Source of the DNA: Oscillospiraceae bacterium
GTDB taxonomy: Bacteria > Bacillota > Clostridia > Oscillospirales > Ruminococcaceae
Direction of reading: 5' to 3'
Length of the DNA stretch: 64,000 bases
Assembly: GCA_028720105.1 (NCBI GenBank)
Contig: JAQYLI010000031.1
Span: 1 to 64,000, forward strand
Under the pieces are notes generated by a model. That model did not search any database. It saw only the letters and a list, made by a program, of their open reading frames with translations, and had not been told where the DNA came from. Below are positions 1-6,993 of this stretch, piece by piece. The translations under genes and the position numbers were made by a program. Position 1 is the first letter of the stretch. Each line of letters starts with the position of its first letter.

Positions 1-38
1 CCTTTCCGGTGCTGTTTTTCAGCTTTTCTTATGCTTCT

Positions 39-67
39 ATTATACCATATTTTCGGGCTTTTGGGAA
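39..67 (-). promoter_or_regulatory. Leftward promoter for a gene off the left edge
   Basis: On the minus strand a TATAAT -10 (39-44) is preceded by TGG, an extended -10, and 17 bases upstream is TTCCCA, a weak -35. A GGAAAGG Shine-Dalgarno-like run lies at 1-7 on the same strand. Together they suggest that a leftward gene begins just outside the window. Confidence 0.4.
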
Positions 68-70
68 GAG

Positions 71-98
71 GTTGCTATTTAAGTTTTGCGGAATCAGG
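71..98 (+). repeat. Repeat copy 1 (GCGGAATCAGG core)
   Basis: GTTGCTA, a 7-base spacer, then TTTGCGGAATCAGG. The same 14-mer recurs directly at 4046-4059, also preceded by GTTGCTA, and its last 12 bases recur inverted at 3869-3880. With the inverted copy it brackets the diguanylate cyclase block like a pair of element ends. Confidence 0.6.
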
Positions 99-123
99 AA
101 ATATATAAAATAGTAATTTTTTA

Positions 124-152
124 TAGACATTTGCAGAGAAATGTGTTATAAT
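124..152 (+). promoter_or_regulatory. Promoter of the diguanylate cyclase operon
   Basis: TAGACA (124-129), a 17-base spacer and TATAAT (147-152) preceded by TGT, an extended -10. The leader to the start codon at 314 is about 155 bases. I looked for a cyclic-di-GMP riboswitch in it and saw none of the expected conserved bases. Confidence 0.6.
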
Positions 153-313
153 GAGTTATGTAAATCATTTGCTTTAGTTTAATTTCATAATTTGGAAAGA
201 GCAGTTATATATTAAGTGTGCAAAAACCAAATGTAAGCATTGTATATAGTTCTGAACACATATTTTCATCTGCACAATTACTGAGCATTATCTCTAAATT
301 AAGGAGATTGTAT

Positions 314-1975
314 ATGTCATTCATTAGTAATGATAAAAAGAAATCACTGAGAAATAAGATTTTGTTTTCCTCAATTGCAGTTCTGCTTCTTCTTGCGGTT
401 GTACTTGGAACAGTAAGTGTATACGTGGTTGACAAGCTGTCAAGCACAAATTCAAACAAGGTAATGACACAGCTTTGCGAAAAAGAAGCATACAGATTTG
501 ACAATAAGCTGAATCTGGTTAAGCATTCTGTAAATATAATTAACGAATACGCAAATGAGCTGCAATATTTAAACGGTATCACAGATGTTTACTCAGATGA
601 ATATGAACAGCGCATCAAGGATTTTTCCATTGCAGTTGCCAATCAGACAAGCGGTGCTCTGGCTGTATATTTCAGATATTCCCCCGAGGTCACGGGCAGC
701 GGAACAGACGGCTTTTTCTGGACAAGACAGAGCAATTCCGATGAATTTGCGGAAACGGAGATAACGGATATTCTTTCATATAACTCCAGCGATGTGGGTC
801 ATGTAGGATGGTTCTATATTCCTAAGGAAACAGGAAAGCCCTTGTGGATGACGCCGTATTATAACCAAAATCTTGACGTGTTTATGATATCATATATCAT
901 TCCCATGTATCAAGACAACGGCGAATTTATCGGTGTTGTCGGTATGGATATTGACTTTGCAACTATCCTCAGCGAAACTAAGGATATAGATATTTACGAA
1001 TCGGCTTCTGTTGCATTTGTTGACCTAAAGGAAAGAATCAGCTATTCCTCCGACAACAACGGAGCAGTTGAAAGCTCAAAGCTGTCAAACGCCCTGTATA
1101 ACCATATCTCGACAATAAATAAATTCAGCGAGCTGCTGGAAATAGGCAATAGTGACGGCAGCACCTCAGTAATATGCTGCGAAAAGCTCTCTAACGGCAT
1201 GATGCTGTATGTTAATGTTCCCAAAAGTGAGATAGACAGCAACAGAAATTTCCTGATGATGCTTTGTATTATCATTACTGTAATGATATTTATCGTTTCG
1301 ATTATTTTTATCAGCAAGCGTACCTCTCAGATAGTTTACCCTCTTGAAAAGCTAACGGAAATAACAAAACATTATGCAAACGGTGATTGGTCAGGGCAAT
1401 ACATTTCCAATACCGATGATGAAATTGAGAACCTATCGGAATCAATTTCTCAGATGGCAAAAAACACGCAAAAATATATCGAAAAGCTCAATGCCCTTGC
1501 ACTTACCGACGCTCTTACAGGAATAGGAAACAAAACAAGCTACCTTGAAATGACGAAAAATATCCAAAACAACAAACACGATAATTTCAATGAATATGCT
1601 GTTGTGGCATTAGACCTGAATCTCTTGAAAAAGACAAATGATACCTACGGACACGAATGCGGCGATATTTTGTTGAGAGAGGCTTCAAGGTACATATGCC
1701 AAATATTTGAGCATAGCCCTGTTTACAGAACAGGCGGAGATGAATTTGTCGTCATTCTGTATTCAGACGATTACCGCAGACGTGAAGAGCTGCTTTCAAG
1801 GTTTGAAAAAGGACTTAACTATCCCATAGAAGGCATACCGTCAACGAATTTATCCATTGCTTTCGGAATGGCAGAGCATTCATCCGATAATCCTGATTAT
1901 GAAAGTGTATTTGAACTGGCTGATGAAAGAATGTACAGAAAAAAAGCTGAAATGAAAAATCTGCGGCAGAAATAA
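314..1975 (+). CDS. Membrane diguanylate cyclase, dCache-HAMP-GGDEF
   Basis: This 553-residue protein should make cyclic di-GMP from two GTP in response to an extracytoplasmic signal. A membrane helix at about residues 13-37 is followed by a periplasmic-type dCache sensor of about 270 residues, a second helix at about 311-334, a HAMP-like linker and a GGDEF domain with intact GGDEF at 474-478. The start is ATG 314, which has AAGGAG at 301-306; the longer frame from 218 lacks such a site. It lies 10 bases upstream of a sensor-only gene, and the two probably share the promoter at 124-152. No EAL domain or cyclic-di-GMP receptor is seen nearby. Confidence 0.9.
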   Translation: MSFISNDKKKSLRNKILFSSIAVLLLLAVVLGTVSVYVVDKLSSTNSNKVMTQLCEKEAYRFDNKLNLVKHSVNIINEYANELQYLNGITDVYSDEYEQRIKDFSIAVANQTSGALAVYFRYSPEVTGSGTDGFFWTRQSNSDEFAETEITDILSYNSSDVGHVGWFYIPKETGKPLWMTPYYNQNLDVFMISYIIPMYQDNGEFIGVVGMDIDFATILSETKDIDIYESASVAFVDLKERISYSSDNNGAVESSKLSNALYNHISTINKFSELLEIGNSDGSTSVICCEKLSNGMMLYVNVPKSEIDSNRNFLMMLCIIITVMIFIVSIIFISKRTSQIVYPLEKLTEITKHYANGDWSGQYISNTDDEIENLSESISQMAKNTQKYIEKLNALALTDALTGIGNKTSYLEMTKNIQNNKHDNFNEYAVVALDLNLLKKTNDTYGHECGDILLREASRYICQIFEHSPVYRTGGDEFVVILYSDDYRRREELLSRFEKGLNYPIEGIPSTNLSIAFGMAEHSSDNPDYESVFELADERMYRKKAEMKNLRQK

Positions 1976-1985
1976 GGGAGATATT

Positions 1986-2930
1986 ATGGAAAGCATCAAA
2001 AAGACGTTTATAATTGTTGTGGTCACAGTTATTTTATGCATGAGCTGCTCCACGGTTTTTATATATAACAAAACCAAAAGCCTTATGCGTGACGCATATG
2101 AAAATGAACTGCGTGTTGAATCGGGAATGATCTCAGGGGCTATTGAAAACAGCTTTCTTCGTCCCATTACCGTTTCCGAAACCATGTCAAAGGATTTTAT
2201 TATGAATAAGATCCTAAATATTAATACCAAGGATGAAGCATTGTCAATGGAACAGGAAGCAAGTGAATATTTAACTTCTATAAGAAACGGCTTCGGTTAT
2301 TCTATGGTTTTTGCGGTAAATGACGCATCAAAGGCGTATTATACCTGTGACGGTATCAGCAAATATCTTGCTCCCGAAACAAATGACCAGGATATTTGGT
2401 ATAAGGTGTTTATGGAGAGAGATTCCGAACTTCCATATCTGCTGGACGTTGACATTGATGCGGTAAACAACTGGGCTTTGTCCGTTTTTGTCAACACCGC
2501 TGTATATGATGATAACGGCAAGTATATAGGTTTATGCGGCGTTGGCGTGGATATGACCGAACTGCAAAGGCTATTGGAACGCTATGAGAGAATTTATGAC
2601 GTCAAGATAGACCTCATTAATTCAGAAGGGCTTATTCAGGTGGATACAGATGCTGCCAACATCGAAAATGCCTACATAGAAATAGATTCTCCCGAGCTTT
2701 ATACAGACGGTGAATGCTATTATGAGGTAGGCGAAAATGTCAACAGAACCATAACATATATTGATGACCTTGGCTGGTATCTGGTTGTTCGCAACAACAC
2801 CTCATTAGTCAGCAATGTTTATTCCATGCTAATACCCAACGTTATTTGCATGGTGGTAGGTGTGATACTTATTATTACAATTTTTTCTTTGTCATACGGC
2901 AGGATAAAAAACTCTTTGGAAACTAAATAA
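1986..2930 (+). CDS. Stand-alone dCache sensor protein without output domain
   Basis: The 314-residue protein has an N-terminal membrane helix (about 8-28), a large extracytoplasmic domain resembling dCache sensors, and a second helix at about 283-303. It stops about 11 residues later (GRIKNSLETK), so it has no HAMP, kinase, GGDEF or chemotaxis output. The sensor is of the same general type as that of the cyclase 10 bases upstream. It may be a co-receptor or ligand-binding partner, or a product of domain loss; a terminator follows directly, so the frame is not simply cut by a recent frameshift. Function is inferred from topology only. Confidence 0.7.
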   Translation: MESIKKTFIIVVVTVILCMSCSTVFIYNKTKSLMRDAYENELRVESGMISGAIENSFLRPITVSETMSKDFIMNKILNINTKDEALSMEQEASEYLTSIRNGFGYSMVFAVNDASKAYYTCDGISKYLAPETNDQDIWYKVFMERDSELPYLLDVDIDAVNNWALSVFVNTAVYDDNGKYIGLCGVGVDMTELQRLLERYERIYDVKIDLINSEGLIQVDTDAANIENAYIEIDSPELYTDGECYYEVGENVNRTITYIDDLGWYLVVRNNTSLVSNVYSMLIPNVICMVVGVILIITIFSLSYGRIKNSLETK

Positions 2931-2942
2931 AGTTGAACTAAT

Positions 2943-2980
2943 AAAGGCGGCAAAAATTAAAATCTGCCGCCCTTTCTTTT
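2943..2980 (+). terminator. Rho-independent terminator of the sensor operon
   Basis: AAAGGCGGCA (2943-2952) pairs with TGCCGCCCTTT (2964-2974), with one bulge, and is followed by CTTTT. It sits 12 bases after the sensor stop codon and just before the Shine-Dalgarno sequence of the next gene. Confidence 0.7.
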
Positions 2981-2997
2981 CAAAAATGGAGGTAAAA

Positions 2998-3774
2998 ATG
3001 AGAATAACATCACTTGCCGAAAACACATCAATAAGCGAAAATATCGGTTATGAACACGGTCTGTCCCTGTTCATTGAAACGGAAAAGCACAATATCCTCT
3101 TCGATATGGGGCAGACAGAGCTGTTTTTGGAAAATGCAGAAAAGCTTGGAATCGACCTTAGAAAGGCAGATATTGCCGTGCTTTCCCACGGACATTACGA
3201 CCACGGCGGCGGGCTGAAAAAGTTCCTTACAATAAACAAAAATGCACCCGTTTATATAAACAAATACGCTTTTGAGCCTCATTATAACGGAATGAAAAAA
3301 TATATCGGGCTGGATATTTCTCTTCAAAATAACGAACGCTTTATTTTTACGGAAGATTATTTTGAAATAGAACAAGGCATTACCCTTCACTCCTGCAATT
3401 ACCGTCCAAAAATCGCAGAGCTTGGCAGCTTTGGATTGAATATGATGGTAAATGACAAGCTTATCCCCGATGATTTCCGTCACGAACAATACCTGCTCAT
3501 TGAAGAAAACAGCAGAAAAATACTTATCAGTGGCTGCTCTCACAAGGGTATTCTGAACATCGCAGAATGGTTCAAGCCCGATGTTCTTGTGGGAGGCTTA
3601 CACTTTTCAAAGCTGCCCCTTGATGATACGCTAAAGGGCTATGCTGAATATCTTAACAGCTATGAAACGGAATATTACACCTGTCATTGTACGGGTACGG
3701 AACAGTTCTCATTTATGAAAAAGCATTTAAACAAGCTTAATTATCTTTCTGCGGGAGAAAGCATTGTTATTTGA
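2998..3774 (+). CDS. Metallo-beta-lactamase-fold hydrolase
   Basis: A 258-residue soluble protein with the metal-binding motif HGHYDHGGG at about residues 64-72, further histidines in GCSHKG and GGLHF, and CHCTGTE near the C-terminus. This set resembles the MBL subfamily annotated as 7,8-dihydropterin-6-methyl-4-(beta-D-ribofuranosyl)-aminobenzene-5'-phosphate synthase-like. The substrate cannot be told from sequence. ATG 2998 is chosen because GGAGG at 2988-2992 lies 5 bases upstream; an in-frame ATG at 2986 would overlap that site. It is flanked by terminators on both sides, so it is either read through from upstream or has a promoter I did not recognise. Confidence 0.8.
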   Translation: MRITSLAENTSISENIGYEHGLSLFIETEKHNILFDMGQTELFLENAEKLGIDLRKADIAVLSHGHYDHGGGLKKFLTINKNAPVYINKYAFEPHYNGMKKYIGLDISLQNNERFIFTEDYFEIEQGITLHSCNYRPKIAELGSFGLNMMVNDKLIPDDFRHEQYLLIEENSRKILISGCSHKGILNIAEWFKPDVLVGGLHFSKLPLDDTLKGYAEYLNSYETEYYTCHCTGTEQFSFMKKHLNKLNYLSAGESIVI

Positions 3775-3800
3775 TATAACATCTCATTTCAAAAAACAAA

Positions 3801-3848
3801 GTGCGTACTCAATAATTGTTGGAACAGTTATTGAGTACGCACTATTTT
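3801..3848 (+). terminator. Perfect 15-bp hairpin with T-run
   Basis: GTGCGTACTCAATAA (3801-3815) is a perfect inverted match to 3828-3842, with a 12-base loop, followed by ATTTTTAT. It starts 26 bases after the MBL gene and would end its transcript. The long perfect stem could also be a repetitive element. Confidence 0.7.
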
Positions 3849-3868
3849 TATGAATTTCTAAAATAATT

Positions 3869-3880
3869 CCTGATTCCGCA
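3869..3880 (-). repeat. Repeat copy 2, inverted
   Basis: CCTGATTCCGCA is the reverse complement of TGCGGAATCAGG in copies 1 and 3. Read inward from each end, copies 1 and 2 agree over GCGGAATCAGGAA, so they form an inverted pair about 3.8 kb apart around the cyclase-sensor-MBL block. Confidence 0.55.
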
Positions 3881-4036
3881 ATACTCAAAATAATCGAAAG
3901 CCTAAAAAGTATCAATATAACGATATTTAAATCACTTTTTACACGCCTATTTCATTTCACCCAACAGTTGAAAATTTGAAGCCTCGTCAAATAGCTAAAA
4001 AATGCCACTGTTACAATATTTATCAGCTTTTTTACA

Positions 4037-4059
4037 GTTGCTAACTTTGCGGAATCAGG
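4037..4059 (+). repeat. Repeat copy 3, abutting the recombinase remnant
   Basis: GTTGCTA, two bases, then TTTGCGGAATCAGG. Recognisable recombinase coding sequence begins immediately after, near 4060. The repeat is therefore at a junction, as expected for the edge of an insertion or deletion. Confidence 0.6.
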
Positions 4060-4389
4060 CTTCACTATCGTGATAAGGCAAACAAGAGTGAACGTTTCTC
4101 TGATGAGTTGTCCCAGAGAATACGGCTCTCTAAAGAGGCTAGTGCAGAAAGAAATGAAGAAACCGGGGGTGTTGCACCCTATGGTTACTGCATTAGGAAC
4201 AAAAAACTGGAGGTCAACTATGATGAAAGTCCGGCAGTCAAACTGATATTTGACCGCTATATAGCAGGCTTCACATATAGTCAGATCATAGCTGAGCTGA
4301 AAGAAAAAGGATTTAAGCCAAGAACAGGCGAAACCTTTAACAAGTCAACCATTCATGATAACATAATTTATGTTGAAAATAAAGAGTAA
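4060..4389 (+). pseudogene. C-terminal fragment of a large serine recombinase
   Basis: An open frame runs from about 4060 to the stop at 4389, encoding about 109 residues. It shows the zinc-ribbon-side linker and Recombinase-domain signature of large serine integrases (GGVAPYGYCIRN, SPAVKLIFDRYIAG, TYSQIIAELKEKG, STIHDNI). The N-terminal catalytic resolvase domain with its serine is missing, as is the C-terminal coiled coil. No start codon with a Shine-Dalgarno sequence is seen. The left boundary coincides with the repeat at 4037-4059. It is a dead remnant of an integrative element. Confidence 0.75.
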
Positions 4390-4438
4390 CCGATTTGAAT
4401 TTTTTTTATCAGGATAAAGATTATCTAACAAGAAAATA

Positions 4439-4843
4439 TCAGCCAAACACCAGCATATTTAGTCTATTATATACAGCAGTCAATTCATTAAGGCATCCCA
4501 TCATTTCGCTGACCTTATCCTCAGAAAAACCTATTCTTTCAACTAAAGAGTTCATAAAGTTCTGCTCATCATTATCATAAACATTATCAGAAATTATCAA
4601 AGCGGAAATTTCGAGCAAAACAATGCGAAGTTCCTCGTTTGTACTAATTGCAACAAGTTTTGAAACAGCATCATCCATAGAATTATTTGCTGTATACCTG
4701 TGTTCCTTCAAGTTCATTTCTTCGCAATATAGATCAATCATATTTTTTTCTTCATCAGCAAAATTATTATTTGCCAGTGAAGCGTGAATACAAAGATCAA
4801 TAAAAAGATTTTTCTGTTCCTCATTAAGTCTGTTAAGATACAT
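4439..4843 (-). CDS. TerB-like acidic helical protein
   Basis: This 134-residue all-helical, acidic protein has two similar halves, each with a helix, an acidic turn and a Glu (NFADEEKNMID and VYDNDEQNFMN), the layout of TerB/DjlA-N-like domains thought to bind metal near membranes. The match is weak and read by eye. It is the last gene of the leftward operon starting at 8601, 18 bases after the previous stop, with AAAGGA as Shine-Dalgarno. TerB domains often sit next to membrane and GTPase proteins in stress or phage-conflict clusters, which fits here. Confidence 0.6.
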   Translation of the reverse strand: MYLNRLNEEQKNLFIDLCIHASLANNNFADEEKNMIDLYCEEMNLKEHRYTANNSMDDAVSKLVAISTNEELRIVLLEISALIISDNVYDNDEQNFMNSLVERIGFSEDKVSEMMGCLNELTAVYNRLNMLVFG

Positions 4844-4861
4844 AATAATTCATCCTTTCAT

Positions 4862-5887
4862 TTATGCAATATTAGCTAAAAGCTTGTCTGCATCTGCATA
4901 TACAGCATCGATTTCAACTGTATTTACCTTGTTCATTTCATTTTCATTAGCTCCCTTAAGTACAAGCTGTACTTTACACATCTTATACAGAATAGAAACA
5001 AGCATATATGCGTTTTCTACAGTTTTCTGCTGTTCATAGTCAAACTCATTCCAGTCCTGTTTATGGAGCTTATTGATAAAATAAGTCATAAGGTCGATAT
5101 GCTTATCATATACTGCCTTAACTTTATTTAGCGTGTTTTTATACTGAAAAGCCGCATTGGTTAAATCGATCAGATATCCACAGATCTTATTAACCTCTTC
5201 CTCTTCCTTTTTGGATTGCCTCCAAGCCTCATCTGCTTTATCTGACAGACTAGAGCCTGTAATATTAAAAATTACGCCTCCAACAAGAAGACCAACACCA
5301 AGTGTTGCACCACCAAGTATTGCTGTTCCTAATGCCATTCCGCCGCCGCCTGCAGCAATTGCTCCTCCTCCAAGAGCAGCCAATGTTGCATTTGTTGCTG
5401 CAGCACCGGAAAGTGATGCAATAGCTGTTCCTGTCGAAGCAGTTCCAAGAGCCATAACAGCAGCAGTTGTTGCACCTGCAGCTGCAAATCCTCCTGCCGT
5501 ACCTGCTGCAGCTCCGCCAATGCCTCCAAGAAGTACACCAGCACCTACAGATACTTCCTTTAATTCTTCCGGATCAAACTTTGGAAGACTGACTCCATTT
5601 TTTGCGATCTCTTTGAATTCGGGCCTGTTTTGAATTTTTTCTATCAAATCAGCAAAGGTTTGAAATGATTTTAATATAACAAGTTCAGTTTCGCCGAGCG
5701 AATCCATTGCAGTAATAGATTCTTCATTGCATCTTTTAAATTTTTTCTGACACTCCTCATGTCTTCTCCTTGCAGATTCCATAGTGTCATTTGCATCTTT
5801 CATCTTTACTGCTCCGCTGATACCGCTTCCGATACCTGCCGCACCTGCAATACCTGCTGCAATGCCAAGAATAAGTGGTAATGGCAT
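4862..5887 (-). CDS. Coiled-coil/glycine-alanine-rich membrane-active protein, paralog A
   Basis: I do not recognise a named family. The 341-residue protein starts MPLPLILG, has a charged helical stretch (about 30-60), a segment with FADLIEKIQ and RPEF, then about 100 residues rich in Gly and Ala that look like glycine-zipper membrane hairpins, then a charged helical C-terminal half ending in YKMCKVQL. The next gene upstream is a paralog with the same layout. The start is set at 5887 because GGAGGTGAT lies just before it and the paralog also begins MP.PLILG; an upstream in-frame ATG (5902) overlaps that site. It is fourth in the operon. A pore or membrane-remodelling role is only inference. 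Confidence 0.65.
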   Translation of the reverse strand: MPLPLILGIAAGIAGAAGIGSGISGAVKMKDANDTMESARRRHEECQKKFKRCNEESITAMDSLGETELVILKSFQTFADLIEKIQNRPEFKEIAKNGVSLPKFDPEELKEVSVGAGVLLGGIGGAAAGTAGGFAAAGATTAAVMALGTASTGTAIASLSGAAATNATLAALGGGAIAAGGGGMALGTAILGGATLGVGLLVGGVIFNITGSSLSDKADEAWRQSKKEEEEVNKICGYLIDLTNAAFQYKNTLNKVKAVYDKHIDLMTYFINKLHKQDWNEFDYEQQKTVENAYMLVSILYKMCKVQLVLKGANENEMNKVNTVEIDAVYADADKLLANIA

Positions 5888-5909
5888 ATGAATCACCTCC
5901 ATAACATAT

Positions 5910-6743
5910 TCATGAAACCATTTTTAAAATTTCTTCTGATTCACTTGTGATTTTTATTATCTCGTTTTCATTAACCCTTATTTTTTCATTTTCCTGATTA
6001 TCTTTTATCAATAATTCAACCTTACACATTTTGTATAAGAAAGTAACCAATAATGATAAATTCTCTATTACAAGCTTCTCGTTAGCATCAAAATCATCCC
6101 AATCAATCTTATTTTGCTTATTGATCATGAAATCAAGCATGTTTAAATGTGTTTTATAAACGTCGTTAACACGCTTAATCGATATACAGTAAGAATCTGC
6201 CGCTTTACTTATTTGGTAAAGCAATTCACAGGATTCATCAGCTTTTTTTGCTTCTTCGTTTGCCTGTTTCATTGCCTCATTTGCCTGATTCGACAATTGT
6301 GCAAGTTTAACTCCCTGAGCTACCATTACAACCAAACCAAATATTGGAAAGCCACCAATTACCGAAGTTGCCATCAAAGGTGTACACAGTGGAAGTGTTT
6401 GCACTGCAACACTTATACTTTTGATGTCTTCGAGTTCTATTTCTGGCAAATCAATTTTGGATTTTCTGATTTTTTTAAAATCAGGTTTGCTTTGTATTTT
6501 TTCTATTAACAAAGCAAATTGGATAAAGGATTCATATATATCACGTTGAACGGTATCTAGGTTATTTATAGAGTCCTGCACTTGCTTTTGTGCTTTTTCA
6601 ATTTTATCAACCGATTTTTGATGAATACTTTTTGCTAGCTCCAAATCATTGTTTGCTTGATTTGTTATAACAGTATTTTTTATCATATTTGCCATACCAA
6701 TAGTGTTAAAAACAGCTAATCCTAAAATTAATGGAATAGGCAT
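5910..6743 (-). CDS. Coiled-coil membrane-associated protein, paralog B
   Basis: The 277-residue protein is a shorter paralog of the one encoded at 4862-5887. Shared blocks are the MPIPLILG start, FALLIEKIQ with a following KPDFKK, a central hydrophobic part, and a C-terminal helical region with DWDDFD and FLYKMCKVEL. Its central part has only about 45 hydrophobic residues (around 115-160) in place of the long Gly/Ala tract of paralog A. The ATG directly follows the stop of the upstream gene with no spacer, so translation is probably coupled. Such long/short pairs often form hetero-oligomers, but no function is known to me. Confidence 0.65.
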   Translation of the reverse strand: MPIPLILGLAVFNTIGMANMIKNTVITNQANNDLELAKSIHQKSVDKIEKAQKQVQDSINNLDTVQRDIYESFIQFALLIEKIQSKPDFKKIRKSKIDLPEIELEDIKSISVAVQTLPLCTPLMATSVIGGFPIFGLVVMVAQGVKLAQLSNQANEAMKQANEEAKKADESCELLYQISKAADSYCISIKRVNDVYKTHLNMLDFMINKQNKIDWDDFDANEKLVIENLSLLVTFLYKMCKVELLIKDNQENEKIRVNENEIIKITSESEEILKMVS

Positions 6744-6992
6744 TTACTTACCTTCTTTCAATTTTTCACACATTTTATAATTCAACTGGTAATATTCCTC
6801 TTTTGACATATGTGAACTAAAGAAACCGTCATAGCTTTCATCTATTCTGCATTTAATAGGTCTCTCGTTATATATACTGCACCTATTTCCGCTCAAATAT
6901 CGACACTTGCCTGTACCGTCATCCAAATCAGAATATAGTTCAGCTAACCCAATATTCCTGCAACACTCTCCGCACATATCACACTTGAACAT
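6744..6992 (-). CDS. YkgJ-family cysteine-cluster protein
   Basis: An 82-residue protein beginning MFKCDMCGECC and containing further cysteines in GKCRYL, NRCSIY and IKCRI, the pattern of the YkgJ/UPF0153 family believed to bind zinc or an iron-sulfur cluster. The start is placed at 6992, one base after the stop of the upstream gene, because family members normally begin at this motif; an in-frame ATG at 7016 would overlap the upstream gene by 23 bases. The next gene abuts without spacer. Such proteins sometimes accompany modification or conflict genes; its role here is unknown. Confidence 0.7.
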   Translation of the reverse strand: MFKCDMCGECCRNIGLAELYSDLDDGTGKCRYLSGNRCSIYNERPIKCRIDESYDGFFSSHMSKEEYYQLNYKMCEKLKEGK

Positions 6993-6993
6993 T

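Noticed and set aside
153-313. Possible cyclic-di-GMP riboswitch before the diguanylate cyclase
   Set aside because: The conserved bases of GEMM-I and GEMM-II classes are not visible.
3801-3842. 15-bp inverted repeat as a transposon end
   Set aside because: Position just after a gene and the following T-run fit a terminator better.
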